A stretch of DNA of 64,000 bases from Rhodoferax sp. (GTDB taxonomy: Bacteria; Pseudomonadota; Gammaproteobacteria; Burkholderiales; Burkholderiaceae_C), in the NCBI RefSeq assembly GCF_028688795.1, contig NZ_JAQTXM010000004.1, positions 124,001 through 188,000 of the forward strand. Direction: 5' to 3'. This document shows positions 34,448 through 43,351 of the stretch, piece by piece. A program made the position numbers and the translations under genes. The notes beneath the pieces are model-generated. The model was not told the origin of the DNA, did not search any database, and saw only the letters and a program-made list of their open reading frames with translations. How positions within the stretch are numbered: the first letter of the stretch is position 1; every line of letters begins with the position of its first letter.

Positions 34448-35833
34448 TTAAGCAGGTACGCCTGCCATTAAACCGAGGCCAATCCCCGCAAGCGTGGTAT
34501 CAGCTGTAGCAGGTGCCTTAACTTGAAGCAGGTCGCCTGGAAGTAGCTTTTCCATGTACGTACCAGTAACACTGGTGTACACGCCTTGAGCGTCTCCTGC
34601 AGAAAAGGTGAATTGACCAATTTTTGTGCCGTTCTTTAGCACTGTAAAAATACAGGCTGCTGTGGGTGATATAGAACACGTCAAGACAGAACGCTTAAAC
34701 AAAACAACGCAATGCGGGTTTCTTAAAGTAGTTACAGAAAAGACGACTTGATTTGCAGTAGGCTTTGCAACAAAGTAATCATAAACATCTGCACAAGTAT
34801 ACCCCAGCTCTACAGGGATGAGCGCAGTGGGTGTTGTTCCACTGCTACTTAACTTAGCGACACCACCGGCGACGCCGAGGTTAGATTTCTTGATGTACGG
34901 CGCGAGAAGATTCTGTACAGCAGCAGCCAGCGTTGCAACAACCACATAACCCTCTGCGGTGTAGTCCGAAGTGGTGTTATCGATGGCTGTAACTCCGTAG
35001 TCTGATACGTTATCTAGTCCCAGTTGCGCTTTTGTTAAACTGTGTGGATTATTGTAATCGGACAAATGGCCTAACTGGCTTCCTTTTTCATCGCTGCTAA
35101 GCAACTTCTTCAATGCTGCTGGTGTGCAAAGCACTGTGTTTTGAACATCTTCTAAACCAATTTGTGCTTTGGTTAACGTGTGTGTGTTGCTGACATTATC
35201 CAAATGGGCATTCAGTTCCCCAGGAGGTGTGATCCTGATCAGTATCCACTCTTTAATCAGTGCCTGTATGGCTGCATTAAGCCCCAGCTTTCGACTGTTG
35301 GTAGTGTTGAGGATGTCTGCTTTTATGCGAGCAATGGCGTCCCTGAGGTACTCCATGCCATACAGATCCTCAGCATCCTGAGAGTGTGGCTTTGGTGTAA
35401 AACCATTGGGCTTATCATGCACCTCGCTCCATAGAACTTGTACGTCAGTAGCCAACGCAGCGTTCGCGTTTTCAAGGGTCTGTACAACACTGCCGTTCTG
35501 TTGTCCGCCTAAAGCGCGGTAAGTGATACCTACTGTGCCTGAAATGTTCTGTCGCGTAATTAAGATAAATCGGTATACCTCAAGCCCAGTCTCTTTTGTA
35601 ATGCCTGAGACAATGTCGACACACTGGTAGTCTGTACCGCTGCTTAGGATGATGCTACTGTTGTCTGCATCAGTTACAGTAACAACAAGATCCTTCTTAT
35701 AAAACGGCGAATACTGAGGCTTTATCAGCTTAATCGCCACTGAAGACAACGCATGCTTTTCATTTTCTACCAGATTCAATGAACTTGATCCAGTCAAGTC
35801 AAGCGGTAGAAAGATTGGTTTTTGGTTAGGCAT
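34448..35833 (-). CDS. Tail fibre / collar protein, paralogue 2
   Basis: 461 residues. Same layout as its neighbour: N-terminal PLDLTGSSSLNLVENEKH, two degenerate fibre repeats (NTHTLTKAQIGLEDVQN and NPHSLTKAQLGLDNVSDY), and a C-terminal beta-sandwich with VLKNGTKIGQFTFSAGD. The divergence shows an old duplication followed by specialisation. It lies 14 bp upstream of paralogue 1 and is probably co-transcribed with it. Confidence 0.72.
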   Translation of the reverse strand: MPNQKPIFLPLDLTGSSSLNLVENEKHALSSVAIKLIKPQYSPFYKKDLVVTVTDADNSSIILSSGTDYQCVDIVSGITKETGLEVYRFILITRQNISGTVGITYRALGGQQNGSVVQTLENANAALATDVQVLWSEVHDKPNGFTPKPHSQDAEDLYGMEYLRDAIARIKADILNTTNSRKLGLNAAIQALIKEWILIRITPPGELNAHLDNVSNTHTLTKAQIGLEDVQNTVLCTPAALKKLLSSDEKGSQLGHLSDYNNPHSLTKAQLGLDNVSDYGVTAIDNTTSDYTAEGYVVVATLAAAVQNLLAPYIKKSNLGVAGGVAKLSSSGTTPTALIPVELGYTCADVYDYFVAKPTANQVVFSVTTLRNPHCVVLFKRSVLTCSISPTAACIFTVLKNGTKIGQFTFSAGDAQGVYTSVTGTYMEKLLPGDLLQVKAPATADTTLAGIGLGLMAGVPA

Positions 35834-35860
35834 AATGACGCGTATTTATTAAACAACATA

Positions 35861-35891
35861 AGAATCTATAGGCGTGTTGCCTATAGATTCT
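35861..35891 (-). terminator. Hairpin terminator
   Basis: The 13-bp perfect stem AGAATCTATAGGC and complement; on the minus strand it is followed by TATGTTGTTT. It ends the 36222-35899 gene. Confidence 0.72.
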
Positions 35892-35898
35892 GATTGGT

Positions 35899-36222
35899 TT
35901 AGAGAGTGTCTTCAAACCCATGAACGCGTACTGCTATGTCCGTTTTATCGGAAAAGGCATACACGCTTTCACCTTCTTGGCAGACAATGCCTGTGCGCTC
36001 CAAAACGCCGGAGGCTTCCAGCACTTGGCCCGATTCGATATGATCTTTGGGAAGGACGCTGGAAACTCCCGTATCAGTGATAGCCAGGTAGACCTTAGCC
36101 GTAGCGGTACCTACGTTGACCACATTGATATTGAAGCAGGCTTCGTTGCCTTGCGGTACTTTGTACACCAGTGCCCATTGATTTGCTGTTAACAGGACTT
36201 TGCCTAATTTTCCCGATGCCAT
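35899..36222 (-). CDS. Small beta-rich structural protein candidate
   Basis: 107 residues, ATG with AAGGAACAACT upstream. All-beta pattern (NINVVNVGTATAKVYLAI ... VYAFSDKTDIAVRVHGF), typical of small fibre-associated or head-decoration beta-sandwich proteins. It lies between tail-fibre paralogues, so a role in fibre attachment is the best inference. No family recognised. Confidence 0.55.
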   Translation of the reverse strand: MASGKLGKVLLTANQWALVYKVPQGNEACFNINVVNVGTATAKVYLAITDTGVSSVLPKDHIESGQVLEASGVLERTGIVCQEGESVYAFSDKTDIAVRVHGFEDTL

Positions 36223-36231
36223 AGTTGTTCC

Positions 36232-37077
36232 TTAAATTTGTGATTGATAATACGCGCGTGATTTTTTCACACTGGTGCCAGTACCACCACCAGTACTGCC
36301 TCCAGCTCCTAGGCTGTTAATGGCAGCTGCGGTTAAGCTAGGTGTCATGTAGGCGGTTGTTGAGGTTCCTTGAATCGCTTCAGCTTGTGTGGCGACACGG
36401 TAGTTCTGCACGTTGCCTAAACCCACTTGCGTTTTTGTAACGTTATGTGGATTATTATGATCGAGGACGTGTGTGGTCTCCACAGTCTCCACAGGTTGCA
36501 GACTTGCTTGAGCAATCGCATCTGCAACTCCACGGATTTCATCCACAATTTCTTTGGCGCCCACCAAGTCGTCGAGATTCCATTCATGGTCAATGACCGG
36601 AAACAACACGGGCTTATCGACTACCTGTTCCCACGATAAAGCACGAGGATTGATGATAACGTCGGTTAAGATGGTTGCCAGTTCGCTCAGAGCCAGTGTC
36701 CATGAACCACCCAGGGTCTGGTAAGTCAATGTGATCGTACCAGCCAACTTGGTGTTCAGAAGACTTATTGACCCATAAATAGGTTTCGCGCATGCGCGCG
36801 ACGCTCCAATGAATTGGTGCGCAGGTAAGTAATCGATCCCTAAGCGCAGGAGCGTGTATACACCAGCACTGCTGGTGTGTCCTACTGCCAGTGTCTCATC
36901 TGCGAAGAATGGAGCAAACAGCGGAACAATAAAATGAAAGTCTTTATTGTTGGCCGCAGAGATGACATGCTTCTCACCCGTTACTCGATTGGATGCCAGC
37001 TTTCCGGTGTTGTCAAAAACAGGTTTATACAACCCTGGACTGTAAGGGGTCAGGTATTCGTAGCTCAAGGTAGCCAT
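36232..37077 (-). CDS. Tail fibre protein, short paralogue 3
   Basis: 281 residues. N-terminal domain related to the two larger fibre genes (NRVTGEKHVI ... FAPFFADETL) and one fibre repeat NPHNVTKTQVGLGNVQNY near 215. It then ends in a Gly/Ser-rich linker (SLGAGGSTGGGTGTSVKKS) instead of the C-terminal beta-sandwich. It is either a naturally short adaptor or a truncated paralogue; nothing in the DNA suggests a frameshift. Confidence 0.72.
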   Translation of the reverse strand: MATLSYEYLTPYSPGLYKPVFDNTGKLASNRVTGEKHVISAANNKDFHFIVPLFAPFFADETLAVGHTSSAGVYTLLRLGIDYLPAHQFIGASRACAKPIYGSISLLNTKLAGTITLTYQTLGGSWTLALSELATILTDVIINPRALSWEQVVDKPVLFPVIDHEWNLDDLVGAKEIVDEIRGVADAIAQASLQPVETVETTHVLDHNNPHNVTKTQVGLGNVQNYRVATQAEAIQGTSTTAYMTPSLTAAAINSLGAGGSTGGGTGTSVKKSRAYYQSQI

Positions 37078-37207
37078 TGAGAAACTCTTTCATGGACAAA
37101 ATAATGTTGTAGTGCCTTGCAAAATCGTTGCAGATTGTCAGTAATCCGTTCACTTATTCACGTTGGCGCCATCGTCAAATCATAGTCAAACCAAAAGGAA
37201 ACCAATC

Positions 37208-38440
37208 ATGTACCTTCTCATAGAAGCCTATGGCGTAAAGCTGGGCACCAATCAGCGCTGGTCGAAAGTGGACACAGCTCAAGCCACAATAAAACAATTG
37301 TTGGAAGCATTCCGAGAGCTTCAATTTACCTTGAAAGAAAAGCTTACCAGTAAGGTGGTTTTTCTTGACGCAAGTACCTTATTGCGGGAATACAGCACTG
37401 TGAACACCCTTGCTCCTGTGTTCTTTCAAAGTCTTGCTTTACCGCTGAAAACAAAGACGACCTCGCTGCTGATCAATAACAGCGTTGCAATGTATTGCGA
37501 CGCATTTTCTGCCGGATACAGCGCGACTCCAGTTACCCGTGCCAACATCGCCTTGCAAGACAACCGCTTGCGTGAAGTAACTGATGTTCGCTTAACCCAT
37601 AAGGCTAATGGTTTAAACTACGCTACATTTGCCAACCATTGCCTAGTGAGCGTGAATGGCTTTTTTCATTTGCCTGACACTGATGGCGTCAATGGGATTG
37701 TGGTATCGGATGCCATGAATTCCGTCAAACTCAGCGGCAGAAATCACATTGGCATTTATAGCTTTAAGGAAATAGGAGCGATTAAGTTGGTGCCTATTAC
37801 AAAGGAAATGTTGTTGCCGTCTGATGACGTTAGAAAAATCAGTATCTTCATAGATCAAGACATTGGCAACAAACAGGTGCTGATTAGCCTAGGTGGATAT
37901 TTGCATTGGATTGATAACCAAACAATCACAAGGACTGGCGACAAAACAATCAAAGTAGACTTTAGCAAGATTCCTCTCTTGGAGCGGTATTATGAATCCA
38001 GGCGATTCATAGATTTGTCAGGTCTACCCACTAACAATACGCCTGCTAACCCTACACAGATAGGCAGCAAAGACGCATGGACTGCTGAGTTTTTGGCAGA
38101 GTACCTGCAGTTGTCGCAGTCGTTCGTTGTGATACTGGATAAACCCAGTATCTATGTTGAGAAGCACCCGTTGCGTGATTCAAAAATCCCTGACACATAC
38201 GTTCATTATACGCGCCCGCTGTTCCCACTGGTTTCCCATTGGGGTCGCTGCAATGAATACATTGCAACAGAGGACGATGACCATTACTTGCTGACTACAA
38301 GCGACTGCTCCAAAGAAAATTACCTTTTCAACACCATTGACAACCAGGCTTTCCTAAGCGTATCGGATGCGTTAGATCCTGACCAGCGCAGAGAACACTC
38401 TGATGTGTGGTTGCTTGAGATAGGTACCGAAACGCACTAA
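37208..38440 (+). CDS. Virion structural protein candidate
   Basis: 410 residues using the ATG with AAAGGAAACC upstream. Alpha/beta with no enzymatic motif. It is encoded inside the tail/baseplate cluster, divergent from the fibre genes and convergent with PAAR across a clamped hairpin. The role is inferred from position only. Confidence 0.5.
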   Translation: MYLLIEAYGVKLGTNQRWSKVDTAQATIKQLLEAFRELQFTLKEKLTSKVVFLDASTLLREYSTVNTLAPVFFQSLALPLKTKTTSLLINNSVAMYCDAFSAGYSATPVTRANIALQDNRLREVTDVRLTHKANGLNYATFANHCLVSVNGFFHLPDTDGVNGIVVSDAMNSVKLSGRNHIGIYSFKEIGAIKLVPITKEMLLPSDDVRKISIFIDQDIGNKQVLISLGGYLHWIDNQTITRTGDKTIKVDFSKIPLLERYYESRRFIDLSGLPTNNTPANPTQIGSKDAWTAEFLAEYLQLSQSFVVILDKPSIYVEKHPLRDSKIPDTYVHYTRPLFPLVSHWGRCNEYIATEDDDHYLLTTSDCSKENYLFNTIDNQAFLSVSDALDPDQRREHSDVWLLEIGTETH

Positions 38441-38441
38441 C

Positions 38442-38477
38442 AGCATAATAGCCAGGGCGTACCCTGGCTATTATGCT
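38442..38477. terminator. Bidirectional hairpin, CAGCATAA-clamped
   Basis: The 16-bp perfect stem AGCATAATAGCCAGGG and complement with a CGTA loop fills the gap between two convergent stop codons. Confidence 0.85.
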
Positions 38478-38740
38478 CAATCGCCTTGCCAGGTGTCTGG
38501 ACTACCTGCTGTTATCGTCGCACCGCACCCAGCCTTATCACCCACTAAAGAAATGGACTTCCCATTGCTAGTCGCACTGTAGTTTGAAGAGATGGGCGTC
38601 TTGCCGTGTCCACGAATAGGACAACTGTGCATATCGCCATCGATGCACTGCGTCTTTCCATTAACGGTGAATAGTCCTGTGGCAGTGACCATAGACCCAC
38701 CGTGATCGCTGGTGTCACCTAATCGTACTAATTTCTTCAT
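38477..38740 (-). CDS. PAAR-domain spike tip protein
   Basis: 87 residues. It starts KKLVRLGDTSDHGGSMV and contains CPIRGHGK and DKAGCGATI. This is the small PAAR fold, with His/Cys residues that bind a metal ion at the tip of the cell-puncturing spike. The spike gene lies 11 bp upstream on the same strand, the usual pairing of needle shaft and tip in contractile tails. Confidence 0.85.
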   Translation of the reverse strand: MKKLVRLGDTSDHGGSMVTATGLFTVNGKTQCIDGDMHSCPIRGHGKTPISSNYSATSNGKSISLVGDKAGCGATITAGSPDTWQGD

Positions 38741-38751
38741 GTGTTAACCCA

Positions 38752-39552
38752 TCAGTTAATTGAAGTTGCTGGAGACGTGATTCGCACGGAACTAGATCCA
38801 TCGAGGGTGGTCGATGTGGTGTTGATCGCCAGTTTATTGGTATTAACAGTAATGCTGTCTGTCGTGGTAATGGTTAGATGGGTCTTATCCATGTCAAAGT
38901 GACTGCCGTCACTGTTCTTCATCTCTAACCGTCGCTCACTAGAATCCAGAGAGATGAAGTTGCCAGCATCGTCAGTGATGAGGACATAGCCTGTTTTGGT
39001 GTTGATCTGTATGTCGTAAGCAAAGGGCTCTCCATCTGCTTTACTGGTGTGAAAATGCACCAGCTTGTTGTGTGACGACACCTCGAAATAATAGGAATGG
39101 TCCGCATCCGTAGCATCGGCCTCATTGCGAGTGGCGCTGATAGCCCAGACAACAGTCTCTAGCTTTCTTAAGTTACTGTCTTGTTTGAGCGTGATCCAGT
39201 AGTATTTGTCGGCATCACCAAATTGAAAGATCATCACCGCTTCGCCCCGCCTGACATCAGGTGGTGTGAGGCGGTTAGAGTCACCGAACCTTAACCATTT
39301 CGCCTTAATGCTGACATGGGCTTTAACGCTGGATTGGTAGTGTCTACCCATAGCGTCTTGCGCGCTGCCTTTGTAGTCGGTGCCCTTCGAGGTCAGCTCA
39401 CCATCCAGAAATGGCAACTCTTCAATGGGTGTAACCTCAACCTCATGGGAAGACAGTTTTTTATTCTCAGCAACCAGACCTATTGAATAAAAGCGCATTT
39501 TGGATAAAGAGACTTCTTCACCCCTAAACGTACCGGTTTCTTTGTGGTTCAT
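38752..39552 (-). CDS. Baseplate central spike protein (gp5/VgrG-like)
   Basis: 266 residues from the ATG with AAAGGCGAAG upstream. An OB-like segment (KWLRFGDSNRLTPPDVRRGE, FQFGDADKYYWI) is followed by a C-terminal beta-helix of short polar repeats (LITDDAGNFISLDSSERR, then THLTITTTDSITVNTNKLAI). This is the layout of central tail spikes that pierce the outer membrane. No lysozyme domain is present. It is paired with the PAAR tip gene downstream. Confidence 0.75.
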   Translation of the reverse strand: MNHKETGTFRGEEVSLSKMRFYSIGLVAENKKLSSHEVEVTPIEELPFLDGELTSKGTDYKGSAQDAMGRHYQSSVKAHVSIKAKWLRFGDSNRLTPPDVRRGEAVMIFQFGDADKYYWITLKQDSNLRKLETVVWAISATRNEADATDADHSYYFEVSSHNKLVHFHTSKADGEPFAYDIQINTKTGYVLITDDAGNFISLDSSERRLEMKNSDGSHFDMDKTHLTITTTDSITVNTNKLAINTTSTTLDGSSSVRITSPATSIN

Positions 39553-39631
39553 ACTTCGCCTTTTTAAAACACACAATAGCTAAAAATACCAATTCGACCC
39601 ATCAATTGACAGAACTAACAGGTATGATATC

Positions 39632-42115
39632 GTGAAATATCTTCATATTGAATTGGTTGGATTCAAGCGCTTTTCGCTGAACAACATTGATCGTTTTTCG
39701 ATGACCATCACGGAAGCCGTGCAACTGATCCTGGGGACCAACGGCAGCGGTAAGTCTTCACTGATGGAGCAGATCACTCCACTGCCCGCTAACCACGCAG
39801 ACTTCAGCAAACAGGGAAGTAAAGTCATCACGATTTCCCACAACCGCCACATTTACACCTTAAAGAGTGTCTTCCATCCTTCACAGAAACACAGCTTTTT
39901 GCGAGATGATGAAGAGCTCAATGAGGGCGGCACGGTCACAGTACAGCGTGAGCTGGTCAAGCAACACTTTGGCATAACGCCAGATATCCATGAGCTGGCG
40001 TTGGGCAATGAGACTTTTACTGGCATGTCCCCAGCCCGCCGTAAAGAATGGTTCATCCAGCTGTGCGACACCAATTACGATTATGCCATCAAGGTGTACA
40101 ACAAGTTGCGTGAAAAACACCGCGACTGTTTGGGTGCAATTAAACTCGCTAAGAAGCGGCTGGTAACAGAATCAGAAAAACTTATTCAAGACGATGAGGA
40201 GAAACAGCTGCATTTAGAAGCCATGCAGCTGTATGAGTGCGTGCAGTTCTTGGCAGAGTACAGGAAGCCCATAGAAGCGGATCTGGACAATCTAGAGGTC
40301 ATCCAGTCTCAGCTGGACCAATCTCTTTTTGCCACAGCAAAATCATTAAACGACATACATTCTGGGATTGTCCATTTTTCAGGCAGCCAAGCAGACTTGG
40401 ATATTATCGTGTCTGAGACGGAGCACGGTATCTCTCGATGCAGGACCATCATAGAAAAATACACCAACGACTATCACAAGAACCAAAAGAAGATTGAAGC
40501 ACTTCAAAAAGCTGAAGAAAAAACCATTCAAGAAGTACAGGAGTCCTTGGCATTTCTGCTAAAGGAGCGCGATGCGTTTTGTCGCAACAGCATACTGACT
40601 GTGCCAGTAAAACAGCCTAAGTTGGCATTGGATGCACTCAATGCAGTAAAATTGTCTTTGATAGAAATCTTTTCTTCTATCCCCAAAAACGATGACCGGC
40701 GTTACAGCCAAGATGCCTATACTGCTACAAAGGAAAGACTGGCCAACTTCCAGGTCACTAAAGCTTCCTTGAGCGAAAAGATCCAAACCAAATCCTTGCG
40801 CTTGAAGCACCTGTTGGACCACAAAGATCAACCTGATCTGGAATGTCCCAAATGCAGCCACCAGTTTTCTCCGCATTACAACCAAGTCGAACACGAGCGG
40901 TTAGAGAAAGAACTGGTACTTTTGCAAAAGGAAATGGATACGTTCGTACTTCCTGCAATTTTGTCGCATGAAGAAAACTTACAGGGTTTTGCCGAATATG
41001 CAAGACTCTATCGGCAGTATGTTCAATCTGTATCGGCTTGGCCAATATTGAAACAGTATTGGGAATGGATGGCTGAACAAAAGATCATCACTGATGATCC
41101 CAGGAAAGGCACCTATTGCTTGTCACAAATCGATACGGATTTGAATTACCATATTCGAATTGAAGAAATCGATAAACAACTTAAAGAAAAAGAACAACTG
41201 ATTTTGTCTCTCAAGGACGTAGGCGGTGCCGACCTAAAAGGCCTCACTGAACAAAACAATGAGCTGGACCATTTGCTGGCAATAGAAACCGACAACCTTA
41301 GACAGTTGACGCAAAAGAAAACCCAGGCATATAACGATTGCAAGCGCCTACTGCAGATCAGCACGTTGACAGCGAAGGTCAAAGAGATCATACAAAAGAA
41401 ACGCACTTACAACAAAGAGCAAATCGAGACTATTAGAAGAACGGAATTCAATGCCGTTATACGAAAGCTGCACAGTGAGCTGGCCAGTCGAGAGCACGTG
41501 CTTTCTGGTTTGAAACAGCAAAAGGCGATTGTTGAAAACATCACCTTACAAATTTCAGACTTGGAGAAAGAAGAACAAGCTCTGAGTATTTTGGTTAAAC
41601 AGCTCTCTCCTACAGAAGGACTGATTGCAGAAGGGTTGTTTGGCTTCATCCGAAACTTTGTGCACCAAATGAACGTCTTCATCCAAAAGGTGTGGACGTA
41701 CCCACTCACGATACAAAGCAGTGTGATCCAAGAAGGCAATAGTCTTGATATGGATTATAAGTTTCCTTTGCTGGTGCAGAGCGCAGAAAATCGCGCGGCT
41801 GATGTGAGCAAAGGCTCTGTAGGTATGAAGGAGATTGTTAACCTGGCTTATCGCTTGACTGCAATGCGTTATCTTGGACTCCAGGAATACCCTCTGATCC
41901 TTGATGAATGGGGTGGTGCGATGGACGAAGCACACCGAGGACAGGCCAGCATGGTGATCAAGTCACTGGTAGAGCAACAAGTATGCAGTCAGTTGTTCAT
42001 GGTCAGTCACTACTTTGCGCAATATGGCGCACTCTCTAATACTGAGGTTTGCGTGCTCAACAACTTGAATATCACAGTCCCTGTCAAATACAACACCCAT
42101 GTTAAAATGAACTAA
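39632..42115 (+). CDS. Rad50/SbcC-like ATPase
   Basis: 827 residues from GTG. Walker A GTNGSGKS at 35-42, a long coiled coil interrupted by the zinc hook CPKC (405-408), an ABC signature-like SKGSVGMKEIVNLAYRL, and Walker B with catalytic acid in YPLILDEWGGAMDE. These are the parts of a Rad50/SbcC/T4 gp46 SMC-like ATPase, which with an Mre11-type nuclease processes DNA ends in recombination. No SbcD/gp47 partner is visible next to it. It lies 79 bp from the divergent spike gene. Confidence 0.85.
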   Translation: MKYLHIELVGFKRFSLNNIDRFSMTITEAVQLILGTNGSGKSSLMEQITPLPANHADFSKQGSKVITISHNRHIYTLKSVFHPSQKHSFLRDDEELNEGGTVTVQRELVKQHFGITPDIHELALGNETFTGMSPARRKEWFIQLCDTNYDYAIKVYNKLREKHRDCLGAIKLAKKRLVTESEKLIQDDEEKQLHLEAMQLYECVQFLAEYRKPIEADLDNLEVIQSQLDQSLFATAKSLNDIHSGIVHFSGSQADLDIIVSETEHGISRCRTIIEKYTNDYHKNQKKIEALQKAEEKTIQEVQESLAFLLKERDAFCRNSILTVPVKQPKLALDALNAVKLSLIEIFSSIPKNDDRRYSQDAYTATKERLANFQVTKASLSEKIQTKSLRLKHLLDHKDQPDLECPKCSHQFSPHYNQVEHERLEKELVLLQKEMDTFVLPAILSHEENLQGFAEYARLYRQYVQSVSAWPILKQYWEWMAEQKIITDDPRKGTYCLSQIDTDLNYHIRIEEIDKQLKEKEQLILSLKDVGGADLKGLTEQNNELDHLLAIETDNLRQLTQKKTQAYNDCKRLLQISTLTAKVKEIIQKKRTYNKEQIETIRRTEFNAVIRKLHSELASREHVLSGLKQQKAIVENITLQISDLEKEEQALSILVKQLSPTEGLIAEGLFGFIRNFVHQMNVFIQKVWTYPLTIQSSVIQEGNSLDMDYKFPLLVQSAENRAADVSKGSVGMKEIVNLAYRLTAMRYLGLQEYPLILDEWGGAMDEAHRGQASMVIKSLVEQQVCSQLFMVSHYFAQYGALSNTEVCVLNNLNITVPVKYNTHVKMN

Positions 42116-42171
42116 AGTGTAGAAATATACAGAACGATATCAATGACATGTAACTACTCAAAGGAACTCTA

Positions 42172-42651
42172 ATGTCTTTTCAAATGCCTAAGAAACTCAC
42201 TCCGCGTCAGCGAGAAAAACGAGTGCCCGGATGGGCGGTCTATAGAAGTGAGCAGTGCCAAGACATTGGGATAACCAGCTTTAGAGAATACGACAAAGAG
42301 AGTTTTTTCAAAAGGCTGCTGGGCGACCGAATTTTTAAAGATTCAAATTGGTACTATTTCCCAGATTTGCACAAGCACTATTACCAAGTCCTCCATACTT
42401 ACCCAAAACTGCAGGAGCGTTTGAATGTCGTCCTTGATGAAATAAACAAGACTGTTTTTAAAGACATTATCATTCCGGTGCTGATGGTGCGCAATGATAA
42501 GGCTACTTTTCGGCTGTTCTGCTTGCCGCGCAAACCTCGCGTGCGTAATCGATTCTGGGCATATAACGAGGTCTACGAGAGGTTGGCGAGCTTTGCACAA
42601 GAAGTTTGGATCGATCTAGAATTACCCGAACATGTGCCAGTGACCACCTGA
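42172..42651 (+). CDS. Hypothetical protein
   Basis: 159 residues, ATG with AAAGGAACTCTA upstream. Basic and aromatic-rich (WYYFPDLHKHYYQVLHTY). No membrane helix, no recognised motif. Downstream of the Rad50-like gene on the same strand. Confidence 0.6.
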   Translation: MSFQMPKKLTPRQREKRVPGWAVYRSEQCQDIGITSFREYDKESFFKRLLGDRIFKDSNWYYFPDLHKHYYQVLHTYPKLQERLNVVLDEINKTVFKDIIIPVLMVRNDKATFRLFCLPRKPRVRNRFWAYNEVYERLASFAQEVWIDLELPEHVPVTT

Positions 42652-42664
42652 TTGTTATCAAACA

Positions 42665-42716
42665 GCATAAACGCTCTGGAAAATCCCAGAGCGTTTATGC
42701 CATCTATTTTTTTTTT
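42665..42716. terminator. Bidirectional hairpin, CAGCATAA-clamped, with T-tract
   Basis: The 15-bp stem GCATAAACGCTCTGG and complement is followed by CATCTATTTTTTTTTT on the + side. It sits between convergent genes. Confidence 0.88.
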
Positions 42717-43338
42717 ATGTCAACACGTTGTCTTTGATGTAGGTTTCTAGCAATTGTAGTTTTTGCTTTAGCTCAGTATTGGCGCTTTCCAGTACCTCAC
42801 ATTTTGCACGCAAGGACAATTCAGTCTGTGTGGTAATGGTGCGCGCCTGAGAAATCCGTTTGTGGTCATCGTGGCTAACGATGACAGGAGCGCCCACTAC
42901 GGCTGCTTGTATCTCTGGCTTCACCCCTAGGTGCTCGTACACCAGTTGTCCTATGGCCACGTTCAATGCGTTGAGGTCCGTGGTTTCTGCGATTGCGGAC
43001 AATGACACACCTAAGTACGTGTTGACGTACCTGACACCGTCAGTCACAGGCAAGCCAGCGAGCTTGTGTGAAGGAACCACAACCAGTTCCCCTGCGCCAG
43101 CCTGAAGCGTTACAAGTGCTCTATCTACGGAAACATCCAGATTGTAATTGTCCTCGGTATCTTCACTGAATAAATACACATCAGTCAATGGGTCTTGACC
43201 GGCTGCAATCAGTGCGTTTATGTTGGTTACTGAAACACAGCGGTATTCCAGCATGGAGTTAATCAGTTTGTCATAAGGGGCAATCGCAGCAAATAGCCCT
43301 GACATACCGACTTTAGGCAAAAGTGTGTTGGTAGCCAT
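42715..43338 (-). CDS. Virion-associated protein candidate
   Basis: 207 residues. Beta-rich N-terminal domain and a C-terminal coiled coil (about 168-200, AKCEVLESANTELKQKLQLL). No enzymatic motif. It lies 13 bp downstream of the 440-residue gene on the same strand; together they look like a structural pair. Exact role unknown. Confidence 0.5.
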   Translation of the reverse strand: MATNTLLPKVGMSGLFAAIAPYDKLINSMLEYRCVSVTNINALIAAGQDPLTDVYLFSEDTEDNYNLDVSVDRALVTLQAGAGELVVVPSHKLAGLPVTDGVRYVNTYLGVSLSAIAETTDLNALNVAIGQLVYEHLGVKPEIQAAVVGAPVIVSHDDHKRISQARTITTQTELSLRAKCEVLESANTELKQKLQLLETYIKDNVLT

Positions 43339-43351
43339 CGTTCACTGTTCG

